64,000 bases of DNA from Fistularia commersonii (GCA_037954325.1 JBBMNZ010000019.1:10176001-10240000); one strand, 5' to 3'; numbered from the stretch's first letter, positions 39,040 to 52,801 are shown. Translations and numbers: made by a program. Notes: generated by a model not told the origin, from the letters alone.

Positions 39040-39385
39040 CTAAGTAGACCACACCTTGACTCAAGATGCAGAAGAGCAAAGACTTTATTCTTGTAAACGG
39101 TCTCAGCTTATTAAGTGCTTTCGTGAACATGCGGTTTCAAAGCGCTTTACACTGGATCACTCACTCACACGCACACACATCCACACACACACACACACAC
39201 AAACATACACACACAAACACACATATATACACATACACAATGTTGGCAGCAGAGATCCCATGCAAGGTGCTAACCAGACCATTGTGACGAACTGGGGGTT
39301 CAGTGCCTTACCCAAGGACACTTGGGCATGCAGACAGGAGGAGCCAGAATTTGAACCACCAACCTTTTGATTGGAGGGGCGCTCA
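39040..39385 (+). mobile_element. dispersed fish repeat with internal CA tract
   Basis: The block contains AAAGCGCTTTACACTGGATC, a (CA)n-rich middle (39167..39240), CATGCAAGGTGCTAACCAGA, GTGCCTTACCCAAGGACAC and GAACCACCAACCTTTTGATT in order. This series is familiar as an interspersed repeat in teleost genomes. Class (SINE or LINE end) is not certain. Confidence 0.6.
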
Positions 39386-40454
39386 ACAATCCAAGTACAC
39401 CTTAAAAATTCCCATGAAGAAAATGCAAGTCACCCAGGACTTTCGACAGCTTTCCAACACCCACGCACTGAGGTATGTGCAGATGTGGGTCGTATGTACT
39501 TCCCATGGTGATCACGCTCCAAGCGGTAACAGTCGAACTTGTGCCACACATCCTGCTCACACAAGAAACAACACTAATTCTCTGTTCCCCCTATAGAGTC
39601 CAATAAGCTCATTTTCATGACTGTTTTGCACACTTAGAGCTCTTTGTGAGATGAAATGAGCCTATGATATTTTCTCACACACCGTTATATCACACACACA
39701 GGCTAGGGACATTTCAAACACCATTCCAGACCACCATGTTTTAGTCTAAGATTTTGCTCCATGTGTTTGAATATGTGTGCGTGTGTGGTTTGAGATGAAA
39801 ATCAATTCGAACTTTCGTTTTACTTCTATATTTTTTAGTTGATTAAAATGTTAAATTTAAACCAGAACATTTTGGGAGTAGTTTTGGTAGCATATGACAC
39901 ATATAAATTGTTCTGTGAGTGTGTGTGTCAGTCGGACTGTGCTTACTCAACTGTAAGTTTCAGACACACACGCTGAATAATTCAGTTTTTCATGTCTTGT
40001 TGCTATGGTTGTCTGTGAAATGGCTGCTTGAGCCAGTAAATCGCAGATGCACACTCCAACATGCACGCGCACGTGCATGCCTCTATGAGCCTGTCGACAG
40101 ATGTGAAGGCCCCCAGTGTGCAGAGCAAAGGGGAAGATAGACCGACATTATGAAACTCTTCCCCTCCTCACTTCGCACATCTATTATTATTCAGTTTTGT
40201 TATTACCCAGTGAGCGAGGGTGCCCCAGTCCCCCTCCATTCCCACCTACCCCCCCAAACTCCCAACCCCCAGCGACACGGGAAGGGCAGGCTGCGAAAAA
40301 ATGTGACCCGTTTGAGGCTAATGGAACACCTTGAGTGGGTTTCAGTTCCGTCACAGCCTGTGGATGCACTTACATTAGAAATTCCACCTTGGGTTAAATC
40401 ACCCAGCAGTTTCCCAGAATATTTCAATCACAGAGGAGGCAGAGAAAATAATTT

Positions 40455-40480
40455 TCAAACAAACAAACAAACAAACAAAC
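40455..40480. repeat. (CAAA)6 microsatellite
   Basis: A tetranucleotide run in intergenic DNA. Confidence 0.92.
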
Positions 40481-40653
40481 TTTTATCGAATACAGAAAAC
40501 TGGCTGCTTTGTATGCAAACTGAAATCTAGGTGTGAAAGGATACCACTTGACATTTTGCACATTCAGATGGAGACTTTCTTTTACTGTTGTGAAATAGTC
40601 AGATGGGTATTCAGATAAGTGTTTGAAGCGGTTGGGCCCAGGGGCACACATGC

Positions 40654-40659
<6 letters not shown>

Positions 40660-40699
<40 letters not shown>
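40660..40699. repeat. (CA)20 microsatellite
   Basis: A pure (CA)n run about 0.9 kb upstream of the ppp1r14b ATG. Confidence 0.96.
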
Positions 40700-40702
<3 letters not shown>

Positions 40703-41024
40703 TACAACACCAGTGTGTATGCAAAAACAAAGTGCTGCACAGTGAAAAACAGCCTCCAAGATAAAGAGTCCAAAATGATTAGCTGGGGGGAGGGTGATAG
40801 TGCACAATAAGCCACGTGAAAGGCCAAAAAGTTGATGGGGTAAATGGATGAGAGGTTTGAAGTGTGTGAGAAAGAGCGGATGAGACACACGCACACACAA
40901 ATAGACATCCTCCTGTCTGATGGCCCTTCACAGGGCTCCGAGCCCGTTAATGGGGAGGTTTGTGGAAAGTTAAGGGGAAACTGGTGGGTGGTGATGGTGG
41001 GGAGGGGGCATGGGGGTAGAGTGA

Positions 41025-41153
41025 GTGAATTTTAGAAAGAAAGAAAAAAACTTTTTTTTTTCTTTTTACTCCCGGTTGAACAACGTCGGATGCGCTAGAG
41101 TCCAGGAGGCAGAGAGCGCGCACGCACACACGCACAAACGCAGCTCCCGTTGG

Positions 41154-41186
<33 letters not shown>

Positions 41187-41559
41187 GGAGCGAGCGACGT
41201 GGGGCTTCTCCTCTTCCTCTCTTTGTACTGAATGAAGAGTTGCGGCCGGCTGTCTTTCCTCTGAGCAGAGTTCTCCTGCCGTAAATAGCCTGGTAAGCCG
41301 GATACACTCGGCGTCCCTGCGTGTCTGTCGGTCCACGCGTGTTCTGGAGGCGAATCGAGCTCCGCCGGCGTCCCTTCGGAGCGAATCAGGACAAACAAAA
41401 GCATCAAATCATCCGTTTTTGTTTGTTTTTTTTCCCGCGTGCCGGTGAAATAAAACCACGGCAAAGTCGCACGTCCACGGCCGCTGCTTTCACCGACCGC
41501 ACACCTCTGGAGGAAGGAGTTTTTTTTTTCTTTTCTAGTCTCCGAAACCCCGAGCGAGC
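41025..41559 (+). promoter_or_regulatory. ppp1r14b: CpG-rich 5' region of ppp1r14b-like gene
   Basis: The stretch before the ATG at 41560 is rich in CpG, and high CpG continues through the exon to about 41880, so this is a probable CpG-island promoter with 5' UTR. It contains a (GA)n tract (41153..41190) and T-runs near 41050, 41425 and 41520. No clear TATA box was seen and the transcription start cannot be fixed. CpG density falls to background after about 42100. Confidence 0.6.
41153..41190. repeat. (GA)n tract in the ppp1r14b 5' region
   Basis: This is a 38 bp imperfect (GA)n run on the sense strand, 370 to 407 nt before the ATG. It mirrors the sense-strand (GA)n tract of the divergent plcb3 5' region. 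Confidence 0.85.
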
Positions 41560-41760
41560 ATGGCTGCAGTGACGAGCCCGGAGACCAGCCCCCAGCCCCG
41601 GGTCTATTTCCAGACGCCGGCCGGCGCCGCGGAGGAGCCCGAGACGCCCGTTCGGAAGCAGGGACGCGTCACCGTCAAATACGACCGAAAGGAGCTGAGG
41701 AAGAGACTCAACCTGGAGGAGTGGATTATCGACCAGCTAACGGACCTCTACGACTGTGAG
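41560..41760 (+). CDS. ppp1r14b: ppp1r14b-like coding exon 1 (PP1 inhibitor, PHI-1/CPI-17 family)
   Basis: The exon encodes 67 residues of a small cytosolic inhibitor of protein phosphatase 1 and myosin phosphatase. The N-terminus contains PRVYFQTP, then RVTVKYDRKELRKRL at residues 36 to 50, then LNLEEWIIDQLTDLYDCE, the PHI domain entry conserved in PPP1R14A/B/C. Threonine 38 in RVTVKYD is the residue that, when phosphorylated by PKC or ROCK in the family (Thr38 in CPI-17, Thr57 in PHI-1), makes the protein a strong inhibitor. RVYFQ and LNLEEWI favour PPP1R14B over 14A or 14C. The start has a strong Kozak context (A at -3, G at +4). The exon ends in GAG followed by GTAAAG, phase 0, the family's usual first exon junction. 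Later exons were not found. Confidence 0.93.
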
Positions 41761-44700
41761 GTAAAGAAAGACACCTCCCAACCCCCCTCAACGATAACCC
41801 GATCCGATACCGATCGAACGTATCGATCAGGCGGGCCCTGCTAAGTGATAACGCGGTATTAAGTCGGGGGATCGGCTCCGATGGGAGCAAACTGTTGACA
41901 ACGAAGCATCAAGGGGCCTTCTGGCCTAGCTTCATTTGTTTTACCCCGAGAAGGTGGGCCGTGCGCTCGTTCATGAGGTGATAGAAGCGGGAAACAATGA
42001 ATGACTTATGGGGAATCATGGCGGGTGGAGGAGCCCCCGCCCTCCCACCCACAGGTAGCTCGGGATCGACTGTTCCGCTTCATAGTCAGATCCCGGAACA
42101 GGGCAACATGCTTGCTTCTGATTGGCTGAAGCGGTTGCAAAGCAACACCTGTGATTGCACTCATCAAGTATCTATTAAGGGTTGCGATTGGGTGGATGGG
42201 GGTCACCTATGTTCACACTGCTGCTGACACGACACAGTTATCCAGCATCAATTCTCAGAATTGTAGTTGAACTGCATGACATTGATGGAAGTGTGGGTAC
42301 AGAGGCGGCTTGGAAGGATGAGGAGGTCCAGTCATACATCTTCTACGGCTAGAGGGGAGTTCCTGTAATTACACCCATCCTCCACGCACACGCACACACA
42401 CACGCACACACACAGCTCGAACTGCAGTGGTCATGACAGAGCACATACTGTCAGTGTGAGCTTACTTCGCCAGCACGCATCAGACCCCTGAATCCGATGG
42501 TCATACACGGAGGCCGCTGCTGCCGCAGCCTGGCAGCAGCTGCTGGCGTCAGTAGGTAGCAAGCTCAGGAGCTCATGTCAGCGCGCGCTGAGCTGGCATT
42601 GACCCACATTCTATTCCTAGCGTGAGGAGAACGGTGTCTTAAAGGGGTTTGGAGAATTCAAACCCGAGGATGGGTTTCTGCTTGGGGGAAGTTTTGATTG
42701 GCTCATTTGAATAACTGTAAACTTTTGTTACTTCCTCTTTAACTTACTATCTTACAGCCATTCCAACAGGTCCCCTAAGCTGCCTCATTGATCCCATTGC
42801 CAACTTAGATAAGGGTATTTCATACCTGTAAAATATGTATCAGAATTTAAAAAGAATATCTCAGTGGACACAAACAAATCATCAGGAATTACTGCTGAGT
42901 CATGTTTGCCATCCCTGCAGACAAACTTTCACATCAATGTTCTAGATTTTTTTGATTTGTTGTTTAGTTGACTGTACGTTGCTTTGATGTCACATTGTCT
43001 AATGTCAGCCATTTCATTCAAGATGCTAATGACACAATGCTGCCAATGTGTTGCCTTACCTTAAAACTAAATTGTTTACTCTACACATTACAGCAATTTT
43101 CAAGCTTCTAAATTTAAACATCCAGCATGATCTTTTAAACATTTTGACATTGACAAAGTCCGACTTTAGATTGTGCCATGTAACAGATTTTAATCACCAT
43201 ATGTAAAATGCACATCTTTGTCTGTTCCTGACTGTTCAGTAGGATCACGTGTTAAAATTAGCTATAGTGCTGCCACATTTCAATTTGGCTGACGCTGCTG
43301 CCTAAATGTCAATATCAGCCTTTTTTGCGTGCTGAAAGACTTATCCTTCTTAGGCCCAGTGACAGCCTTCTGTCTGAGATTTTTGAATCTTACAGCATTT
43401 TAATGCTATTATAAAGTGAAATGTATACTGCTGTATACATAGTTTCTAATATCTTGCTGTCTGGTCTGCTGAATGACTCTAACATGAAGTCCTGCAGTTA
43501 CTCCTCCAAACACCAAGCCACTGACCCTGTGCGAACCCTTGATCTTATTGGATTCAGTCATCCTAAGATAGAGCTCCAACTTTTATCAGCTGATACAAGA
43601 AAGACCTCATGTTGTGCTCAGGTGGGGTCCCACTGATCCATTTTATTCAGGGCTCGAGTTTACTGAGTAAATACTGAGCTTGTTTTGTTTCTTATCAACA
43701 TTTTTAATAGCAACGGGATGTTTTTGAAAGTTTGGGAAACCCCGCGTGAGCGCTCTCTTTCTCCAGTATACAACGGAAACTTGAGTGCCAGTTAAGGTGA
43801 TTAAATTGTCCACAGAGGATTTCAAAATCAATGGGATTTTGATTATCTGCCACTCATGGATTATTATTTGACGGTTTAATGCCCCGCACAGCCGGAAAAC
43901 TACAAGTGAATGAGTCAAAGGGAAAATTGTTGTCATTCTATGTTCCGCTAACGTGCATGATTCACCAGAAAACAAAATAGCATATTGCTGTTTGTAGACT
44001 TCATTTGAAATAATAATACTTTGAGTGCACCTTGACCTCAAGGACCAGTACTGCTTTCTCAACGCGGATTCCTTCGTCCTCACTTTGCATCCATTTATCA
44101 CTCTATACTCCGCAGTGCCTTTCAGTAATGCACTGCTGCTTTGTGAAAGCGAGCATTTTTAAAAGCAGGACTAACAAAGGGGCCAAAGAAGCTTCCGCTT
44201 GGACGCAAGCGAGTCTGTGACTTCTGGACTAACCAGAGGCTGCCTCTTCATGATAATGTTAAAGTAAGAATAAGATTGATTTGACTATTTCTGACAAATG
44301 TCCCTCCCGTCTAATGACGAGGGCATTCGTTCGCAGCCGTTCCTCTTGTTTCATTGTCCAGATCCACTCCCCATTGTGGCTGAGAGACAACAAAGAGATG
44401 AATTTACAGTTGCTTCACCGGTAGACATGTTGAGCCCATTCAGAGGGAGGGAATGTGGAGCACATGCTACGAAACAGTGTAACCAGAGAGGCAGTCCAGG
44501 AGGAGAGCTGATATCAGGGGAGCCCTGCTCTCTGACAAAAGACTGCCAACACGTGGTGTAGGATTTTACTCATTTCTGTCTTTCATCGCCCACGATCCAT
44601 TAGTTGCAGTGTCTTTCCCTCCTTTCCTCGCCGTGTCTGTCTCACTCTGACTCGTGCTTTGATACTCCTCCTTTTTCTCCCTTGCTCACTTGGTGGCAGA

Positions 44701-47700
44701 TTTCTGCTGTTAATAAAAATACGTCTGGGGAATTCATAATGAGCTGTTTGCCCATTCATGTAATCGCTTTAAACCTTCGACAAGCAGTCAGCCAGTCAGA
44801 CATTCAGCCGACTTGTCAGATATTCATCCAAGCACTTGGTCACTATATCAGTCCCGGAGTTGCTATGGGTAATCACAGAGAGACTGATACCATGGCAACT
44901 AAGCTTGATAAGTGCTTATGTGAGTTAATCATGCAGTGGAAGCAAAAGTTGTATCCATTTAATCAAAGAAATGGCTTTGTTGCCAAAAAGCCTCCAGTTT
45001 CATTAGTCTTTGTCAATGCAGGATTATTATAAGAGCCATTCAGGTGTTCTGTGTGCACGGTTTTAAGTGCCTGCCGTTGAGGGATTATGTAGTATTTGCT
45101 TTGTTCAAGAAATACTCCCAGGTTTGGCAACAGTGACCAAACAGGCCTGCAATTTTCAGTTCTTGTATCACCAAAAGAGAATAAAAACTTTAACTCAGTA
45201 GATTGTCCGGCGACCATGCTGACAGTCCCCGACCATTTTCTGCAAGCATTGTAAATCTTATTGTTGGCCTTTTTACATGGTATTTTCCATGTGGGAATAT
45301 TTTACCACTGTTACTTCTGGCTGTACCCCTTTACACAAAGAGCCTGCAATTTCACAACAGAATAATCATTGCTTTATCAATTGGTGGTGAAGGTGTGAAA
45401 TGGTATAGCATTCAGTGAAAGTGCAAAGTCTTGACAAATAGTGAAAACCAGAATTAATAATGAAATTATTAATTTTGCAAGTATATATTTATATATGTAT
45501 AATATCTAGTTTTGACACGATTAGATTCAGACGCCCAAAATGACCCTCCATCACATTTATTAAAAGTCTCATAAATTTATACAAAAAGAATTGTCCTGTG
45601 ACAACATCTGCTTCCCCCCCTGTTCAGTCTCTTGAGTATTTTCAGAATTTCGAAGCTTGCCAGCGGTGCAGTATAACCTTAACGACAGTGTAAAAAGGGC
45701 TTAAGTGTAATCATGGTGGAGTCAACACTGTTGTTGAATTTCTGAAAAAAAAATGGGGGGCTTGTGTTTGGTTTTGAAACCTCACTCATCTGGCAGGAAA
45801 TGTTGGGACTTAGTCCTCAGCTACGCAACCACACGAGCGCTGGTTTCTTTAAGGATGTCTACAATTTCTGTGCCGTTACTGAGCCGACATTCTTGTTGCT
45901 GGCTTTTCATACGGGGTGATTAGTCAGCTTGAGCTTGCTGATGGGAAAAGAAAAGTGGGGGTTACACTCAACCGTAAAACTTTGCTTCTGGTAAAAATGG
46001 TCAAATTTCACATTGGCGTCGGGCTTATTTCCACGGTAACTGAGTTGTTAAGTGTTTATTTGTCAGTAAAGTGGTCCCAAGTGCTGTTCACAAGCTATAT
46101 CCTCATATACTGCAGCCCGACACAGAACTGACCAGTAGCTTCACAGTTAACAGTACAGAATGGGCGGCCCAATTCACAGACGCCAGGGTACTACGTGGCC
46201 GCATGCGTGCATATGCACACACACACTGCACAGACGCGCACGCACATAGACACGCGTAGATGGGCTTACAAGTGGGAACAGAGGCATGATTGGTGAGCAG
46301 GAATGCAATAAACGGAGGAGGGGGAAAACAAAACCAGAGGGGGAAGAGAGGAAGGAAAAAGGTTGGAGCAGGATGGCAGAACGATGGAAAGTGTTCTGTG
46401 ACATGTGTCTGTGTTTTTGCCTGTTCTTTCAACTTAAATACAGACAGTTGCAACAAAATCCTTCTAACTGTACAGTGGTAGGGATACAACCATGAAACCA
46501 ACTCAGTGACATTTGTCAGCGGAACCAACAAAGATAATCAAATGTCCTCACTTCTGATGAGGTTTTGTGTAGCACTAAAGTAGCAGGTCTACAGCAAATA
46601 GTCCCATGAGTTCCGTGTTTTCACTTCTGCTTTCAAAGTATTTTCTTCATGTCAACACTAATGAAGATTTGAATGTGTTGTCATTCATCAGTCACATTTA
46701 AGATTAGTATTAGAAAACTAACACAGGAATTTAAAATGTTTCACTTTTCACACTGTATATGGAGAATTTCATTTTGTTTTTTCTTGAAAATCTACTGAAA
46801 GGTTTGAATCGGGAAAATAAAGATGTGCGTCATTATGTTGTCGTGTTACCAGCTCCTGGATCTCGTGTGGAAATTGTGGAAAATAACCGCTGTCCGAGTT
46901 TGGGTTACACACAAGAACCAGCACAATTCCTGGGATGGCTTCTATAATTTTGTCATAAATCTTTAGCATTTTATCATAAATTGGCCATGAATTCATCTAA
47001 ATCAAGTTTCCTGAAATTGTAGAGGAAAAAAGCATTCAGAGATTTCCCACGCCGCCCCCAGAGTTCACTTCCTTGCCGATTAGTGTCATCTTCTCGTCGA
47101 AAAATGTTTCGTAAAAATTGGAGGACTTGAGTGTGGCCCAAATTTTGGGATCTGGATTTCTTTAAATGCACGTCATGCTGTGTATTAAATAAAATAAATA
47201 GTCAAACAGACCTTCAGTCCTGAATCACCCTGTTCCTGATTCTGTCCCTTGTGACCCTACGGTTAGGTCATATCTTGAAATGTTGCAGATTCTGTCAACG
47301 GACCCAGGTCACAGGAAGACCATTTTAAAAGACGAAATTTTCTCCTCTCTGGTCTTAACCCTGAAGTTAGTTGAGCCTAAACCATTTGTCTGTATAGATG
47401 GCGCAGCTAGAAAATACAATAACCCAGCATTTGTAAATGTTCTGCCAGTGTGCTCTCTTCAGTCGAGAGTTCTTCTTGAATACACTTCTACCATAGCCTA
47501 TGCTGGCAGCCACTAAACAAACCTGAACTAAAGAAAGAGAAAAATAGAAACGGCTGATTTTTTTCATTTGTTTTATCACCAAAAAAGAAACACCTGTTGC
47601 AAAGCAGCTTCTGGCTGCCTCTAGCTGCTAGTGCAATCGCAGGTGTGATTAGGTGATTAGGGAACTACAGATTGATGATAGTGCCAGGTCTGTGTGAACA

Positions 47701-49708
47701 GCTGCAAGGTCAGCGCTCTGCCTGTCTGGGATGATATTTGTCTCTTTAACTGGTGCAAATACTCAAAATTACACGTATGTTGGGTTTGTTTAAAGATCTG
47801 AATACCAATCAGTATAACCCTGCCTCACCCAGCGTGCACAACAAGAAAGACTACAAAGAGTGGTTGTTAATGCAGCAGGAGTGAAAGACTCCAGTGTGTC
47901 TTTGTAGACCCCTCCGAAATGCACGCGCTCACAGACACACATCATGTTAGGTTGTGCATGTGGTTCTTTGCTGGTCTGTCGAGGGTTTAGTCAGCATCTT
48001 CCGCAGTCTTGATCATTTGAGCGTGTCAGTTAATCAGGATAGCCAAGAGTACTGTGAGCAAAGGTGACTAAGCACATGTTTGGGTCAGTGTCTGAGTACG
48101 ATCGGAAGGAAGGAATAAAGGCCAAGCACGAGGAATGAACAGAGGGATGGAGGGTTGGAGAAAGACGAGGATGTGAGTCATTCAGATAAATGTTTACGCA
48201 CATTGTCACAGGAAGTGTGTGAGAGACAAAGAGACTCACTGCATAAAAGTATAAACATCAACAAACCACTTTCTCCCCCAAACACACAGTTCATCATAAT
48301 TCACACACACCTACACCCACACAACATATCCTTGAACTTCCAACACGTTGGAAATATATTCAATATATTTTTTAAACAGAATTGATGATACAAAAACCCC
48401 TGATGTGTTCAAATGGTTCAGATCAACATATGATGCAACAAATACAACTGAAAACTCACGAATGTTTCTCCTTTCATAGGAATGTAAAAAATTACAACAC
48501 TTCTTTGTATCATAGTTTTTCGATCTTTACTGTTTAAAGCCAAGATTGCAACAATAGTCAGCAACGGGTGTTTCAGGCAACTTTTTGATCAGATTTATGT
48601 AACTTTTAAATAATATCAGGTCATTTAAAAGTATTTTTCACCTACTATATTACAAATTTTCATGTCCATCCGCTAAAAAATATATATTTTCTGAATGTCT
48701 TTGAGTGTTTACCATTTTAAAGCATAATTTGCAATAACTTGCCAATACAAAATACTCTTGGTTTTAGAATGCACAGGGCCACATTTTTAACCTAAGGTAC
48801 AGTGGAGACACAGTGCACAGGTACACAACAACATTCAGTTCTCTAAGGCTACTGATTGAACTATAAGGGAAGTTGATCAGTAGGCCAATGCATCATCAGC
48901 ATACAGTTTAACTCTAGCTGTCCTGTCTAGATATGAGGACTGTTGGCAAAGGGCCACAGTAAAACAGTTTGGGTGCGTGTGTCTTTTGGATTTTCAAGTG
49001 TTTTCAACAGAAGGAAGCAGAAGTGTTGAGCTTCGGCACCGGCTCAACTCGACAAGCTTGTCTTTCCAACCCATGTCACACAGGTTAGACTGTCAGCTGG
49101 CTGTGGCAGCTTTACGAAAACAGTTTCAAAAATACAATCGAGGTATGTGCGGGGGGGGAGACGAAGAACAGGGTGACAGCTGAATGGTTCAGGTCCAATT
49201 ATTGGCAGTACCCTGTCTGACATTCACGGGAAGTGCGTAGATGAAAGCGCTCTGGCTTCTCTTGCCCCCTGGCTCCCTGGAAGTTCTTTAACCATTACTG
49301 TCCTCTGCTTCCATAAACTTACTGACTTATTGACACCATTTTTAGTCCACATCAGGCACCAATGTTTAAGATATAAGCCTTTTAAGCTTTAATTTTTTTA
49401 AGCCTAATGAGCAAATAGCTTACTGTCATATTACATTTAATCTAACGACATATAATATACTTAATGTAGTACATAAAAGAATAATGGCTTAAGTTTAAAA
49501 TAGCCATAATTTTTATCACGGTGATGATACAAATGCTTACAATGACAGAAAGAATCAGCCAGGAGTTCTGTTTCCCACACCTATAATTTAGCAGCTCTTC
49601 CATCCTGTCACAAGTGGTCCCCCCCAGCTGTGCAGCCTGCCTCCTCAGTGTCACATCTTCTTTTTCATTTACTGACAGTTTTTGCACTTGTACAATGCTT
49701 TTATAATG

Positions 49709-49734
49709 CTTTTCTTTTCTTTTCTTTTCTTTTC
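49709..49734. repeat. (TTTTC)5 microsatellite
   Basis: A pentanucleotide run in the ppp1r14b intron. Confidence 0.93.
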
Positions 49735-50814
49735 AATAGTTTACATTTACACGACCAAATGAGCTGAGTCAGTGATTGCAGACTGAGGCCCTCTGTGGTG
49801 TTGTCACCAGATTGAAGATTGTGATCTAATTCAGTAACTGAGAAAGGAGTTCAGAAAATACGTCAATCTTCACCTAGCACAGTGCTAACAGTTCATATCA
49901 GTGCTTATTTCTACAATACATTAGCATATGGTTGTACTGGGGAAGTACTGGCACCTTTGAGTATAAAAGTGATTACATAGGCCGCTGCATTTCTATTTGT
50001 AGCTCTGAGGTGCTGTTGCTATTCTAGCACTTTAAAACTGACAATATATATTTACTGTTTGGAGACACCCATTTAGTGGTCTTCCCTTCAAAACTGTGTA
50101 GAAAAAGAAAGCAGTAGCCATGCTGATACCTAACAGTCAGGGTCAGTTCTGACAAAGACTGGCTGTGGAGTCGTTATCATGGTGTGTATTTATAAGTAAT
50201 TCCTGCCGTTGGACTGAGGTAACGCAGATCCACTCAGGAGTGTATTTGCTCCCATGAGGGCCTTTAGAAGAGAAGCCAAGTTGTGCTATTAGTTAAGTGT
50301 TTTAGAGCACGCAGTATGTCTGTGCATGGTTTCATTTACATTCTTTAAAAGGCCTTTGTATATCATGCGTTGATGGTGTCAAAGGAGTCGTGCACACCGA
50401 CGTCCCTCAAAATTGATGTTTAAAGAGACGCTGGTTATGATTTAACATTTTAATGACTAAGCCGAGGTCACTCTAGGTTTTGTCCAGATTACTGAAGAAT
50501 CTGATAAGTTTCTCAAGAGTGTGATATCCAGTTGATCTGCCGTGTGTGCATGTGTGTGTGGGAATCTTATCATTTCAATCACAGCAACTCAAGTCTGTTA
50601 TCACTTTCATTCAACGATAGATTAAAACATCCAAATAAGGAGTGTGTGGGTGTCGTTATTCTCTATGACACCAGAGCCACTCCTCTGTGAGGTGCTGAAA
50701 CCTGAGTGTGTGGACTGAAGTCTGTCCAAGTCAGACTGGAAATTAATACCAAACAACACCCAGTAATGCAATCATTGCCTTTCCAAATACTACTTTGTTG
50801 GTCTTGTCTCTCTC

Positions 50815-50829
50815 TCTCTCTCTCTCTCC
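50815..50829. repeat. short (TC)n tract
   Basis: A (TC)n run followed by CCCTCCC in the ppp1r14b intron. Confidence 0.85.
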
Positions 50830-52764
50830 CTCCCTGTATATATAATTTTTTTCTAATAAAAATGAATGTACAAAATCATACAAATAACATAAGTGAGATC
50901 AAATTACAATATCACTGCATTTCATTTTGATGAAACTCTCACTCTATATTGGATTATATGAAAACTCCAATCCCTGTGTTTTCCCCACAGCCTACCAAGC
51001 AATACAAAATATGTTTTGTTTTTTTTTTTTGCACATCGTCACTGTCTTAAGTTAATTGCTTAAGTCCTTTTTGCCTAAACCAATCCTATTCAACTTATGG
51101 CTCAGTTTTCTGTATTTTCTGAAAAACTTGAAAAAATGACTGACTGCATTTACAATAAAAACTCCACCATTAAAAAACATAGGCTCAATATTCATGATCT
51201 AAATCTTGACAAGACAAATGAAGCAACCAAGCCCAGCAGTTTGTCAGTATAGCACGCAGGTGTTGTTTCGGCCCCATATTTTGTCAAGCTGTCATTGCCA
51301 CGTGATGTAAAACCTAGGTTACATATTATCAGAACATGGCTGGAGTCATGAGAAAGGCCCGTGTTGAAAACAGGTTTGTTTAAAGTAGCTGTGGGAGGAA
51401 AGTGATTAAAGGCTAGAGGACAGATGGACCGTCAGCCGGCAGGAGGAGTGCCTGAAATAGACTGCGTCTGCACAATTGAGATTATTATTAAAATTTAGCA
51501 GGGGGATCTAAGTAGCATTTTTGTTGGTCTCTGTCCACTGTAAGTGTGATCTTTACTGAGTCGCCAGCTGGATTACAGTGAAGGAAAAACACAACCGGTC
51601 AATTCCTTCCTTACTCAATAAAATGGATTGTTATTGAATGGCTGGTCACATTTATCATGTGTTTACATTAAAAACCTTTCGGCAAGTTTGCTGGAGGGAT
51701 AGACCTAGAGGTTGACAGGAATGATAGGAAACTGCTGATTCATCAAGAAGGTCATTGTTTTACTTACACCATATCATGAGTCACTTAACAAAGCTGTTGA
51801 GCAATTTAGTTATTATAACTCTGTTATTTAATGCTTTGATGGGCTTTTTGTCCACGACATTCAGTTGCTACACTAAATCAAAGTCCAACAAAAAAATCAT
51901 GCTGGTTCTCCTTAAGTCTATATTTGAAGCAAGGTACCAAAAATGACCCTGTATGGTTTTTCTCGTGTTTAATGCTTCATGCAGTTGGGACATTGCTAAG
52001 CAAGTACTGAGAAATCTAGAAATTGAGGATAAGCGGTTGAAAGAAATAGCCTCATTCAGAGTTGTCGAGCCTTTTAACGGGTTTAACCTTCCACTGGGTG
52101 TCTCGCTGTTCTCTGCCATGTGTCCGTTTTGATAATCTCAAATAATCTTTGGAGATTTTCATGCGTTTTTCATCCTGCTAGTGATTGACAAAACCAAAGC
52201 ATGAACCGATTTGATGGTGTCAGAGGTCACACCATCAAGTGATGCACATGAAAGAATTATGATGTTCTCTAATCTTTTGAAATCCATACAGATTATCCAA
52301 GTGGCTGAAAAAGAGGGTATGAGAATAAATTAACATGTTTAGGCCGGGCAAAAAAAAAGAAAATTGATTTCTCATGTTATAAAACATCCCCAAATGATCC
52401 TGCAGTTAAATGAATAAGTAGAAATGGGAAATGAACAATGCATGTTGGCATATTGGTTGTCATGCTAGTGCTTGCCAAGTGTGACATCATTGTAATCTGC
52501 TGTAATCCTAGTTTGTATGCATTCTTTTTTTAATCTGCCTGTAATCTCAATCTTAAATCCAGTTGTAGTGGTAAAGGCATCTTTGGCCCGAGCATCTGTG
52601 TGTGTGTGTTTGTGTGTGTGCTTGTCTTTGTGTCTTCTGGTTTACAATGTTTCTAGGTGTTTTCTGATTGTCACTAATAAATTGCTTTCAGAGGAAATAC
52701 CAGTTTGTATGACCTGCATGGGTTACTTTTTCTGATTACCACCCCCAAGAAAAGATCAGTGATC

Positions 52765-52770
52765 GTGTGT

Positions 52771-52801
<31 letters not shown>
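52765..52801. repeat. (GT)n joined to G17
   Basis: A (GT)10 run passes directly into 17 consecutive G (52785..52801). It is the same design as 11945..11975. Confidence 0.94.

Larger units (their letters stand above)
27841..41024. other. intergenic region between divergent plcb3 and ppp1r14b
   Basis: About 13 to 14 kb of mostly AT-rich DNA lies between the two 5' regions. It contains a (GT)n at 27914..27954, an AP-1/CRE cluster at 29055..29085, a repeat fragment at 34504, a LINE fragment with target-site duplication at 33176..33388, a LINE RT fossil at 35400..35985, a Tc1 element at 36092..37625, and dispersed repeats at 38806 and 39040. The stretches 29100..30200, 30250..33170, 34650..35390 and 37710..38740 hold no gene or repeat I can identify. 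Confidence 0.8.

Noticed and set aside
44298..44561. 87-codon frame in the ppp1r14b intron
   Set aside because: No motif, no splice context and ordinary intronic composition.
52670..52735. Possible second exon of ppp1r14b (acceptor-like TTTCAG followed by a frame with EEIP)
   Set aside because: After four matching residues the frame diverges (VCMTCMG) and soon ends. The family's EIDVDELLDM is absent.
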